Of a DNA stretch of 64,000 nt, positions 10,907 to 21,063 are shown piece after piece. The stretch lies in contig JARFXM010000011.1 in NCBI GenBank assembly GCA_029532625.1, positions 434,001-498,000 on the forward strand, read 5' to 3'. Numbering within the stretch: the stretch's first letter is position 1; every line of letters begins with the position of its first letter. The notes under the pieces are model-generated. The model searched no databases and was not told the DNA's origin. It saw nothing but the letters and a program-made list of their open reading frames with translations. The position numbers and the translations under genes are program-made. The DNA is from Lomentospora prolificans (taxonomy: Eukaryota > Ascomycota > Sordariomycetes > Microascales > Microascaceae).

Positions 10907-12767
10907 TGTAGCGGGTCGCAGGCAGGAATGCCTTGGATTCTCGCTCGCTTTCTTTATCGAGACAGGGTAGAATTTACTGGGTCCCTGTTCCCCAAAAAGA
11001 AAAGAAAATTAAAAAAAAAAAAAAAAAAATTTCTCGAAGAACGTCTCGGGGGGAACAAACTTATGTGTTGGAATACGGTAATTATCTATTGCGGTCTGGT
11101 CGGAACCAGCGGAGGCCACAAGAATTGATGGATGTGTATGCTTGGGGTCGGTCACCGCGGGATTACTAAAAAAAGTATGTAAGGCAGACCTAGACCGAAT
11201 TGGGAACCATAGGACAAGGTAAAGCTGAGCGTGGGGTATTTATGGGCTCGAGGAAAGTTTTAGAGTTTTCACCTGGGCGTGGACGGATGGGCTGGGAAAC
11301 CCCGAGATATAGGGCGGCAAAAGAATCGGGCGTTGCGGTGATGCAAGGTCTCACAGCTGGCAAAAAGAAAGACTTGCTGATGTCGAATGAGTGGGAACGG
11401 AGCTTGGCCTTGCCGTGGCTGCCGGGACCAAGGAACCGGTTTTGACAATGACACAAGTACAGGAGCAGGGCAATTCACTATATCAAAACCACGAACTGGG
11501 GCCCGTTGTGTACGCATGTGAAAGGGGACGCGCGCTGACGCAGGTGCCAGCAAGCCCGCCCGGGGACTTTGGCCCGGGCCCGAAAGTTTGCCCCTTGCTG
11601 CGATTGCTTTGCTGACTCGAATAAAATATCAGCGGCTGCACTAAGGCACGAGCAGAGTCATAGGATGGAGGCTGGGCGCAATCTGGGGGGCGACACGCTC
11701 ACGCTGGAATTTGATGGCTTAACTGGCCACCGTCGCCCGAATTCCGGTCTTGCACGTGGCGTGCGTGTGTCTTGGTGGTTGCCGTGCTGTGTTTCGGGTA
11801 TTCTCCAAGTGCGTCTTCGCCGCCGCATCAAGCTTTTCCACCGGAAATCATCACGGGGCATTAAAATTGCGCATGCATGCACTCAGTCGTATTGACGGAG
11901 CGTTCAGTCCGAACATGGCCACGCAGGTTATTCCGTTGATCCATGTCTTAAAACATTTCATTTGCTTATCCTTCCCTAAGGCACCCCTTCCAGTCTATTA
12001 GAATCGAAATCCCTCGGGGAACCATCTCGAAGGTGCGACCGTAGTTTAGTTAGCATTTGCCTATGGCGTCATGAAGCTGCAACTATGACGTCACGTCACC
12101 CTTAGCATGGATCTCTCGTGCGGTCGCGCTTGCTTATTGATGATAGCAGGTATCCAATTAAGAAGCGCTTATGTCATAAGGCCATCATAGGTTGTACATG
12201 GTACCACTTGGGGTTCGCTTGCGCCTCTAAATGTTCAGGGCCAATTCACGTATGGCTCTGCTCTCTTGCAAACTCTTTTGAGGGTGGAAGCAGATGTGGT
12301 CTGCCACCTGATCGCGAACTATCTCAAAGGGCCAGGTTCCAAGCATTAGCATTCCCGTTTCCCCTCCAGGAACCCGTCCACGAACCTGGAACGGAAGGGC
12401 CCCTAATCAGGCTGGCCCCTCTCCAGTGATGTCACACTACCATTGGAATCGTTCTTATGCTCGAGAAGAAACTGAAAACTACATCGACTAATCCCACTAT
12501 TCTCTCCCCACCTTATGCCCAGCGGCCAACAGAGATAGATCCCAACCAGCGAAGGACTGGCTACTCTTTTTCAATTAGTTGCGTGTTTAAAGCAGTCGTT
12601 ACCGAGGCCCCCCAGTCACTATTCATTATTATTACTTCCTGGTCTTGCCGACCCGATTTAACTTTGGCGCTATCTCTCCCCACAGAACCTCCAAACCCTT
12701 TCGGGAATCTTCTTACGAGTTTACTAAACAGGCGAAACAAAAGAAAAATTTTCCTGCAAATTCCAAG
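10907..12767. promoter_or_regulatory. shared divergent upstream region of erdS and the alpha/beta hydrolase
   Basis: No coding frame with domain support lies in these 1861 bases between two divergent start codons. It has an A-rich run at 11002-11029 (poly-T on the erdS strand), a palindromic CRE site near 12090 and CCAAT pentamers at 12153-12157 and 12241-12245. Small frames (11190-11615, 12118-12429) are G/C-biased and overlap on both strands without family resemblance. The region probably holds both promoters; whether they are jointly controlled is not shown by the sequence. Confidence 0.5.
12086..12098. promoter_or_regulatory. CRE/ATF-type site cluster
   Basis: The 8-bp palindrome TGACGTCA (12086-12093) is followed directly by a further CGTCA half-site (12094-12098). 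Another CGTCA half-site lies 15 bases upstream of the palindrome at 12067-12071. TGACGTCA is the consensus for fungal CREB/ATF bZIP factors. It lies about 670 bp upstream of the hydrolase ATG and about 1180 bp from the erdS ATG. Function is inferred. Confidence 0.45.
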
Positions 12768-13916
12768 ATGCCCCAATTCGCAAAAGTCGAAGGCATCCCG
12801 GTGCCGCTCGCGGACCCGGAGCGAGGTATGGAAGCGACACAAATTGGTCCGGAGGAGGTCCCATCGGTGGCTGCCGACAAGACGGGGCCTCCCCCGTCGC
12901 GGTTCAGTCTCAAGATGACAGCTTCAGGATGGAGAGCCCTCCAGTGCGTTGGCATGTCTCTGCATTTCCTTGCCTCCCCGCGACCACCCTCGCCCGCATT
13001 TACCAAGACAGTCAAATCCACCCTCGCTCCAGAGGGAGGCGAGTTCGTCCTTCACTTTTATACGCCCAAGGGCTACGACAACAAATTCCTACATAGGCAT
13101 CGAAAGTATCCTGCGGTAATCAACTTCCACGGCGGTGGTTTCACGCTCGGAAACGCCACTGACGATGCCCGATTCGCTCGCTTCGTCGTCGAAGAGTGCA
13201 ACGCTCTCTTTATCTCGGTCGATTACCGACTCTCCCCTGAGCATCCCTTCCCGACTGCCGTAGAAGACGGCGCCGACGCTCTCCTATTTGTTATCCGGAA
13301 TGCTTCGCACTTCCACATCAACCCCATGCTCCTCTCGACGTCTGGATTTTCTGCAGGGGGGAACCTTGCTGTGACGGCGCCTTTGCGCCTTATCAAATAC
13401 ATGCAGTCCATCGATGATCCGAGGGAGCAAATTCCTCAACACCGCATCGTGGCTAGCGCTCTATGGTACCCAATTACCGATTATACACTTACTCGGGCGG
13501 AGCGCCGAGCGGGCGCTGCCCGTCCGGACCAGGCGCTACCACCCTACCTCACAGATCTCTTTGACCGGTGCTACTTACATCCACCAGATCTAGATCTTGC
13601 AGACCCCTGTCTCTCGCCGTCTAGGGCGACGGATGAGTTGTTGATCAATGGTGTAGCAGCACACGTCATGTTCTACACGTGTGAATGGGACATGCTGCTC
13701 AAAGAAGGCGAGCTCCTTGCCAAGAGGTTGGCGGCCGACCCCATTAACAAGGACGTCCACTACAAGATGATCAAGGGCGTGGCACACGGATGGGACAAGA
13801 GTCCGAATCCCATGTCAGTAGCGGATCAGTCCGAAGAATTGTATAAGGAGTGCTGTTTGAAACTCAAGGGTATTTTCTCCCAGGAGGCGCATCGTGTCGA
13901 TGGCGCACTACCGTAA
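12768..13916 (+). CDS. HSL-type alpha/beta hydrolase, candidate ergosteryl-aspartate hydrolase (ErdH)
   Basis: A single exon codes 382 aa. The HSL/arylacetamide-deacetylase fold is complete: oxyanion-hole HGGG at residues 121-124, the YRLSPEHPFP block at 153-162, nucleophile Ser195 in GFSAGGN, Asp308 in CEWDML and His340 in GVAHGWD. ATG 12768 (context CCAAGATGCC) was preferred because the frame upstream of it has no ATG and is T-rich leader-like sequence. A moderately hydrophobic stretch at 54-70 may touch membrane, but no signal peptide is seen. HSL-type enzymes cleave carboxyl esters. ErdH, which removes aspartate from ergosteryl-aspartate, is an esterase-type hydrolase, and the divergent erdS neighbour makes this gene a good candidate. 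That identity is inferred from fold and context; a general lipid or carboxyl esterase remains possible. Confidence 0.85.
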   Translation: MPQFAKVEGIPVPLADPERGMEATQIGPEEVPSVAADKTGPPPSRFSLKMTASGWRALQCVGMSLHFLASPRPPSPAFTKTVKSTLAPEGGEFVLHFYTPKGYDNKFLHRHRKYPAVINFHGGGFTLGNATDDARFARFVVEECNALFISVDYRLSPEHPFPTAVEDGADALLFVIRNASHFHINPMLLSTSGFSAGGNLAVTAPLRLIKYMQSIDDPREQIPQHRIVASALWYPITDYTLTRAERRAGAARPDQALPPYLTDLFDRCYLHPPDLDLADPCLSPSRATDELLINGVAAHVMFYTCEWDMLLKEGELLAKRLAADPINKDVHYKMIKGVAHGWDKSPNPMSVADQSEELYKECCLKLKGIFSQEAHRVDGALP

Positions 13917-14616
13917 AAGTTGGAACTGAGGTGCGAAAAGTGTCTCAGGATGTATTATAACGTGTTATGAGTTAATGGAACATGTGATTTTGCATTCTGA
14001 AGTTTCGTTCCGCGAGTTGTCGTGTGATATATCGCGTCGAGATCCGCTCGCCCGCCCAGCCAGTCGGCGCTTTCAGCTTCGATATTTATATACTCAGCCA
14101 ACATATCGTGTGGCCGGCATATTCGATCGATCATACAAGAGAAGATTGGCGGCATCCCCGCAAGCATGCATTCCTTCGTCTGCTTTGGTGCATCTACTCC
14201 CCAACGCATAACCATGGCCTCCTAATGCCCCAGATTCTATACTCATATCGAGAGAACAAATAGAATCTCGTAGCATTTCTAGTTTTAAATGAATTTCACG
14301 TCCTTTGGTTTAACCATATCGCAAATCCACCAATTGGGGGTATCATCCGGCAATCTCCACAACAGGCTAAAACCCTCCCAAGGACTGATCGAAGCACGCG
14401 TGCTCACGTCTTAGAGTACGAGAAAAGAACCGCCAAGCGTTTCTATTCGCGATTTAATCACCGATGAATTCCATCCTCGGCACTTCAGGTGAGAATGCGC
14501 CCGAGGTAGTTGGACCTATTTCAGAGCGGTCCTCCCGCTTTTGGCAATGCGTGGTGGGCCACCTGTCTTCGTAGACTGTAAGCATCGCCACTATTTACCT
14601 CCGAGACATTGCAAAA
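13917..14616. other. intergenic region upstream of the AA9 gene
   Basis: No coding support on either strand. The short overlapping frames around 13955-14276 are chance. The last 250 bases should hold the promoter of the monooxygenase gene; no clear TATA box is seen. Confidence 0.35.
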
Positions 14617-15419
14617 ATGGTTAGGATTTTGCATTCGCTACTTCTCCTTGCGGCTTCGGCCCAGGCCCACTGTGCGTAGACACTCCGTTTCTCTATCATC
14701 CCGCTGAGAATGCTCTAACAAGCCGAGGTTAGATCGATTCTCTAAGATTGCCGTGAACGGCGTGGAAGAAACCGCAGAATGGACCGCCGTCCGCATGACA
14801 AAGAACTATCAGGGTAACCAGGGCGTCACCGATGTCAACAGCCCGGACATGCGCTGCTTCCAGTCTCGCCCGGGCACAAGCACCGCCACCATCGAGGCTG
14901 GCCAGACACTCGGCTTCATCGCCAACGCTGCCATCACGCATTTCGGACCCGTGCAATTATACATGGCCAAGGTTCCTGAGGGCGCTGATATCAACACTTG
15001 GGAGGCCGCCGGAAACGTGTGGTTCAAGGCTGGCAGCATCACGGCCGTTCAAACCGCCGGGGGCTGGGATTGGCCCGTTTACAGTAGGGCTCCCTCTGTG
15101 TGAAACGAGCAAGTGCACTTCTAACCGAGTCCCAGACGCTAGGGTTGCCGAATTCACCATTCCCACCGATATTCCCAGTGGGAAATATCTCGCTCGCGTC
15201 GAGAGTGTGGCCCTTCATCAGGCCCAGGCCCCGGGTGGCGCCCAGATCTACCTCTCATGCGCTCAGATCGAGGTTACCGGTGGCGGAAGCGGCACTCCCG
15301 GTCCCCTAGTAGCGTTCCCAGGTGCATATAGAGCTAACGACCCCGGCCTTCTGTGGTCTTACTACCCTGTTGTTACCAGCTACACGGCACCCGGTCCGGC
15401 GGTGTGGGGAGGGCAGTAG
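14617..15419 (+). CDS. AA9 lytic polysaccharide monooxygenase (formerly GH61)
   Basis: Three exons, 14617-14671, 14733-15083 and 15136-15419, give 229 aa; the introns are 61 and 52 bp. Exon 1 is only 55 bp and codes a signal peptide ending AQA, so the mature protein starts with His18, the N-terminal histidine of the copper histidine brace. The first splice makes HYRFSKIAVNG. The second copper histidine is in ITHFGPVQLYMAKV, and the Q...Y motif with the axial tyrosine is in GAQIYLSCAQIEV. The C-terminus has the family's PGAYRANDPG and TAPGPAVWGG blocks. There is no cellulose-binding module or serine-rich linker, so it is a single-domain enzyme. The secreted enzyme should cleave cellulose or related beta-glucans oxidatively. 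A convergent secreted cupredoxin gene follows 351 bp downstream. Confidence 0.93.
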
Positions 15420-15770
15420 CTTGGTTTTGAGGAAACATGGGCTATCCAGTGTACGACTTGGTGCGTTTTCGATTCTTAGATAGTTCCTTAGCATTAACAT
15501 TAAAGCTTTTGCGTCGTACGAGGTGGATACTCGGGTGATGAACGTCTCGGCTCTCAGACCCGTGCATCCCGTGTGGAGATAGTTGGCCTGGCTCCACTGT
15601 GTCTCATGCAGCTGGGAATACAAATCGCGATCCCGAAATCCAGAGAATAGGCACCATTTATACAAGGTGTTTATTGAATCGTATGTACACATGTCTTCCT
15701 CATGTGAATATACGTCAGGGAGTATATCCTTCATCTCATCGGCCTCAGATTAATATCATGTACACACTAT
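15420..15770. other. convergent intergenic spacer
   Basis: These 351 bases separate the stop codons of the AA9 gene (plus) and the cupredoxin gene (minus), so they hold both 3' untranslated regions. The minus-strand frame crossing them has no domain resemblance. Confidence 0.4.
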
Positions 15771-16276
15771 TTATGGGAGAGGGTCACCAAATTCTCCGCC
15801 ATATACACCGCTGGGGGCGGTGGCAGCCTTGCCCTGGGAAGCAGCACGATACGCAGCAACGGTTTGTTCCTCGGTAGGGTTGATAGCAGCAACCATGCCG
15901 TTCGCGCAGTGCATGCCGACGGAACAGTAGTAGAAGGTAGGCTCTGTGGAGTTGACAGTGACGTGGAAGACGTCGTTCTAAACAAGCGTTAGTACATGTC
16001 ATCGTACTATGGATCGGGCAATCTACTCACATTGTTGGGTGTACCCTGAATGACACCGGAGGAGAAGGCGTCCTCCCTCTCAGAAGGAGCGCACGGAGTG
16101 CCGAACTCGGTCATGACAGCATCATGGGTACCGCCGACAAAGTGGAACTCGAGGATGTCACCGACCTCGGCCTTGACCGTGTCGGGAGTGTAGGTGAGAC
16201 CGCCTTGGCCGACGTTTATCTTGTGCACGGCGGCATTGGCTGCGGCCACAAGGGCGGTAAGGAAGTAGGCGCGCAT
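15771..16276 (-). CDS. secreted plastocyanin-like cupredoxin
   Basis: Exons 16276-16031 and 15977-15771 (150 aa) are joined in phase 0 by a 53-bp intron with donor GTGAGT and a TACTAAC branch site. Residues 1-15 are a signal peptide (cleavage near ANA|AVHK). The rest is one small cupredoxin domain with a full type 1 copper site: His51 in GGTHDAVM, then Cys100, His105 and Met110 in YYCSVGMHCANGM. It belongs to the fungal extracellular cupredoxins related to plantacyanin. The C-terminus is short and lacks the long serine-rich tail and GPI signal of many relatives, so it is probably a soluble copper or electron-transfer protein. Its neighbour is the copper enzyme AA9 monooxygenase. Confidence 0.9.
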
Positions 16277-16384
16277 GTTGGGGAATACTAGAAGACCCGA
16301 GGGAACGGATTATGAGTGAGAAGGATTGAGAAGATTTGAGCATGCTTTCTGGTGGGGACGCGATCTACCTGGCTCCTTGGATGG

Positions 16385-16393
16385 GTATATATA
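16385..16393 (-). promoter_or_regulatory. TATA box of the cupredoxin gene
   Basis: The minus strand reads TATATATAC about 110 bases upstream of the cupredoxin ATG, a normal distance for a TATA element with a short leader. It is assigned by sequence and position only. Confidence 0.5.
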
Positions 16394-16399
16394 GGCTGG

Positions 16400-17900
16400 T
16401 GAGGAGAGCCAGGTAACAACCCTCAGAACTTCTCCTCCCAGTACTTTCTGACCCGAGCAACGACATCGCCATCACGGCATTGGAAAGCACGAAGGCTTCC
16501 CGATCTTGAATCTTTGCTTGTTCGACTCATCCATGACCTGTGCCAAGAGCGCTATCGACATTAAATGACGCGGCAGCGCACCCTCTCTTGAATACGCCCA
16601 AAGAAGCAAGAAGCTCCATATATCCTTCTTGACAAGCTTTTTCACTCGATTGGCACCGGTTGGCCTCCTCCGTCCCCTCAGACCGAATGTCTGTAGCTCA
16701 GACCTGCCCAGACTGGCGTTAATTAGGCCGCAGGCTCCCGGGATGTTCATCCAAACATTGAAAACGTTGATCTAAACCAATTAGGGATTCATATTTGCCG
16801 ATTACCCAAACAACGAATCGATTTGCAGGACCAACATTCTGAGCGAAATCTATGCGGGTATTCTAATCATTTTACAGCACAGAAAAAAGAAAGGAATAAA
16901 AGAGTACACGATGCTTCATTGCAGCGTTTGAATTAGAGTAGCCTCGCTTCGGCACTCGATGGTCCTTTGACTTGAAGCTAGAGCCCCCCCCTCTTCGCTT
17001 GAATTCGCGAATTCAAAGGTGAGATTGCCATTGATTAACTTTGCTTCGCTTGCTCAGCCAACGTGCGGAGATTAATTTTCCATATTCTTTCTTAGTCCCG
17101 GACCTTCCAGTTATCGATCTTATCAATCTTGGCTGCATTGAGAGATCGTCTTTTACCGGCGAATCCAGTAGCTGTCAGCGCCGACATCGGACGGAGCTCG
17201 ATCCGTGTCAACGGCAGCGACATGACTGATCAAAAAGCTCTACAACCTTTGAGGAAGCGTTTGTTGCAGGTCATTTATCAGTGCCAGAGTTTCTCGAGAG
17301 TGAGACAGGTTTGAATCACAGTTGACGTCTCCAACGGTACCACTCAAACCCGGCGCCCTACGAAGTCTGCCGGGCGCATGTAAGAAGGTGTTGTGGTCTC
17401 TGTACGCGGGCGTGAGCTGGAAGTTTCGAATATGCACCTACAGTATACTATTAAGCCGGAGCGCCGAACCCAGATCCCGGTTGAGAGGCAATCATCCCTC
17501 GGCGTTGTAGGCTTCGACTTAGCCGGAGCGCACCGCATTCAGGCGCTCTCGCGCGTGGTTGTGGTTCGGCATTCTTGGCTTAGATATTCGCGCCGGAATG
17601 CAGCGTCCTTTCTTTGCTGATGTGCGGCTTATATATCTTTGCGTTAGGCGCAATCACGCGTGCCATACTTCATAGGGATGCACAGCCTAGCAACATATCA
17701 TCTCAGATGTAAGGGCAGATAGATGGACTGGCGACAGCTCCGCGAAGCATTACGATTACCCTGCGATATCGTTGCTATTCTGAGGATAAGTGTTGGAGTA
17801 ACAAACGCTTCAGCGAAGTGATTGCATTGATGCTGTAGGTCCCCAACGATATGCGCACACGCATGACCAACGCATATGGACCAATTAGCGGTCAGGATAC
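16400..17900. other. gene-poor stretch
   Basis: No frame has domain support. Small overlapping frames at 16472-16750 and 17041-17620 occur on both strands in Ser/Arg-rich form, typical of chance. Past about 17650 base composition moves toward A+T. Confidence 0.35.
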
Positions 17901-20212
17901 CTAAGTCTTCTCAAGCAATTCGAAGGCGCCCTGCATCTAGGTTGAAGGCTAGAGACTAGGGACTGAAGGAAGATGAATACTGAGGAGATGTCTCAGAAAT
18001 TCGAAAAGGAAGGAGTATAGTGATCCAGTGCTTGAATACACTCTACGCCTACCTTACATGTACTTCGCTACCAGTTCACTGCCATATTGTGCCTCTTCAA
18101 TCTACCCTTGATGATCTCCCCTGACGCTTTATATACTATAGAACTCAGGATAGATAAAGCTTATAAGCCTGGACATTTATAAAACTGTGTTATGATTACT
18201 ATACAGTAAAAGAAGGCCTATAGGTCTCCGGATATTCTAGAATCTCAGCTAGGATTCAGGCATCCCATTGGGCAATATGTGCTGCGAGTTCGAGAGAACT
18301 TAGGACGTACCATAATCTATAAAGCTAGGATAAGCTTCATGATGCTCTTTGCTTTACTATGCTGGAGTGATTTGATTGCATGGGCAGATGCAGATTTTTG
18401 CTTGGGCGACATCCTAGTCTATGCTTCCATACCGTCACCAAATCTAGAATCTGTCGAACGAGTCGATGAGGGCAAGGGGTCGCTGCTAGGGACCTCCTCT
18501 GTCGGCCCTACTCTAGTTTTCATATCGAGTACAAATCAACAAATCGAAGATTGTCGATAGTAGTGCGATTCAGATATCCTGTAGATGAAAAAAGTGAGGA
18601 CGTATGCCTTTATATATATCTATGGTTAAAAGAGATTCTATAGCTAGGGGCTGCAAGTTCCTATGCGTCGATATATAGGTTAGACTATAAGGGGCTATAG
18701 CTAATTGATATATTTCACATGTGTCTTATGCAAGTGACTTCATTGTAGAAGTACCTGAGAAGTACCTACATATATAAGAATAGTATATAAAGAAAAGTAA
18801 TTGTAAGGTCTACATTAGATATGCTAGTGTTACAGCTTTCACCATGCTGCCTACCCGCTAGCGGCCAAGCTGCTAGCAAGCAAGGCAGTGAGGGTACTAT
18901 GGCATCATTCACAGTGATCGTTGTGGTCATGGTTTCATGTAAGTCACGTCTGCATCGTCTTGTCAGTATATAGGTAGGTGGTCACTTGTGATAGTGATGA
19001 TTCTGTTCTCTTTAGCTAGTGTATGGTTCCTTTCTTCCTTTATATATTCCTTGCCTTCCTGCTTCCTGACCTCTGGTATTGCTTGCTCACTTCCGAACTT
19101 CTGCTGGGGCGTGCCCATGCTTGCTTGCATGGTATGGTGTAACAGCTAGGGTTATCAGCAAAGTTATAGTGAGGTCTTTTCCTTTAAGGTGAGCATACGC
19201 TGTAGATATGTAGAGGGCCCTGGAAAAAGAACCCGTATTTTTGCATAGTATATATCAGAATAAGAAGATGTAGCTTTCGCTGCAGTTCTCTGGTACTCCT
19301 GTCAACGGTACATAAGGAACTTAAAGCCATCCGTAGATTTCCGGGCAGAAGCTACCCAGGTTCATAGTAATGACTACTCTCCCCACCTTCGTGTCAATAT
19401 CTTTCAGCAGAAGCTGGGATCTTCAGCTGTGAATACTCCGGGCGCCGGTCTGAAATTGTTTAACCTCCCAGTTAGTTATCCGCACGGGAAGGACACGGAA
19501 TCTTTACGAGTTCCCTTCCCTCGTTTCTACTTTGAAGAGCTACGCCTGTGCTTACAGAGAAACTAAGCGCTGTCACTTACTGAACCTCCACAGGTTCAGA
19601 AAGTCCAGCCCCCAATTTACATACGCAAGTAAAGACGGCTCTGAAGGGTCCATATATCTAAGAAGAGGCCTGGGCGAGTGCGAGCTGAGAGATCTACCTG
19701 ACAGGGTTAGGCGTAGCAGACCGTATTCATTAAATCTGGCTTCTTCCTTGGAGGACCAAGTGCGGTTGTGTAATTGGGTTGGCCCTCTTGCGGGAGGTAG
19801 ACTACTGGGGATTTTGTTTCCCGTCTCACGTGAATCTAGTAATTAACTAACGTTCGATGACATGTGGGGAACCGGCCATGGCGCAAAAATAAACGTCTGG
19901 GGAATTGGCGGAGCAGCGAATCTATATAACGCCCTCAGGATATCATTCCCTTGGGCTAGCGTTAAGCTGACGTCCTTCAACTTCATTTATTATCAAGGCT
20001 CTGGGATATTGTATAATTGACTCATTTATCGGCCTCCGTCTAGTCTGCCTTCACTCACTTGTGCACACATAAGATGTCGTATTTTTGGGAAGATATTGGT
20101 CAATCACTGTCTGATCAACCAACACTTCAGTAGCATCCTTACCCTCGCAATCCAGAGATCTAGAAAAGTCAGACACATGGGGACGGTGAAATACACGATT
20201 CAGTGGAAAGAC
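17900..20212. other. AT-rich, CpG-poor island with retroelement debris
   Basis: TATA, CTATAG and TATAGG words are dense and CpG is sparse over about 18030-18830, unlike the gene-rich flanks. A solo LTR sits inside at 18828-19144. The frames at 18279-18560 and 19532-19846 have no family resemblance. The composition suggests old repeats altered by RIP-like C-to-T mutation, but this was judged by eye. Confidence 0.5.
18828..19144. mobile_element. solo LTR with perfect 5-bp target duplication
   Basis: The element begins TGTTACAGC and ends GGTGTAACA, so its ends are TG...CA with a 6-bp terminal inverted repeat (TGTTAC/GTAACA). It is flanked on both sides by the identical pentamer GCTAG (18823-18827 and 19145-19149), the 5-bp target duplication typical of Ty1/copia and Ty3/gypsy integration. 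At 317 bp it fits a fungal LTR. No internal domain or second LTR lies next to it, so it was probably left by LTR-LTR recombination. Orientation and superfamily cannot be decided. Confidence 0.75.
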
Positions 20213-20527
20213 CTACTCGTAAAACAGACATGCGGCAATGCCATCGTTCACTGTGAGGGTCAGAGTTTTGTTGAGTAATTCATCTGCTAGGTTGACTGAG
20301 AGAGCTATTATTAGCCTAGAGTCTTTGATGATGGCGAAATACCGACAGGGCTCACCGCATTCCCCAGCCAGGCTAGTTATATATTCACACGTCGGTAACG
20401 GAGGACCAGGTGGTGAAGCGTCCTTTGTTGTTTCTAAATAACAGATATAGATGGACGTGTCCCCAGGTACAGATAACCCTAGGCTGATGAGGCAAGCTAA
20501 AGCAACCAAGATTTTGCGGAAGGGCAT
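20213..20527 (-). CDS. small secreted protein candidate
   Basis: Starting at the internal ATG at 20527 gives 104 aa with a clear signal peptide: basic MPFRK, then a hydrophobic core ILVALACLISLGLSV. The remaining roughly 85 residues carry five cysteines (YICYLE, PTCEYI, GECGEPCRY, AACLFYE) and one N-glycosylation site (NKT). I do not recognise a family. The open frame runs 50 codons further upstream, but that part has no signal-peptide character. Size, cysteines and position in a repeat-rich island are effector-like; this is inference only. An unseen intron near the 3' end is possible. Confidence 0.4.
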   Translation of the reverse strand: MPFRKILVALACLISLGLSVPGDTSIYICYLETTKDASPPGPPLPTCEYITSLAGECGEPCRYFAIIKDSRLIIALSVNLADELLNKTLTLTVNDGIAACLFYE

Positions 20528-21063
20528 GTCGGTAGTTGATAAAAGACGCGCAGCTATAGTTCGATGTAGGAAGTTGAAGACGTGAAGGGAAGCTTCTGTT
20601 GAGAGCGCGGCGTTAATGACGTCGAGAAAAGATGGTAGAGTCATGTGAACTTTTGGACAGGTCGCGTCACGCCCCAACCCAATAACCGAGAAAATGAAAC
20701 CGAGAATTGGTAGCTTTCAGCCCCCGGCTAAAGGCCAAAACCACACAACTGACCCGCAGAAACATTTTATCCCGGCCAGTTGGACAGTCAGTTTCCCGTG
20801 TTGTCCTGTGGAGCCGTTCCTAACATATGCAGCTCGGTGTGGCGTCCGTGAAGCGTGCATGGCGAACTAGGAGGTTGTGTCATTCCACAAGCGACGGTAA
20901 CGGCCGCTCCTTGCCCGCCCAGGAGACCTCGCCTGGCCAAATTGTACGTTATTACTAGATCTATATGGGCTCAGGGAAAATAGCCTCTATTATGTCCTGT
21001 GTCGCCATTGTATGCTTTAAAATAGCGACGCTATGCTCAGCTGTGAATTTCTCTCCATCCGCG
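20528..21063. other. intergenic region
   Basis: Nothing recognisable was found between the small secreted-protein frame and the decayed gene that follows; only short chance frames are present. Confidence 0.3.

Noticed and set aside
12645..12767. An N-terminal extension of the alpha/beta hydrolase.
   Set aside because: The frame is open upstream but has no ATG, and the sequence is pyrimidine-rich leader. ATG 12768 has a good context and a normal family start.
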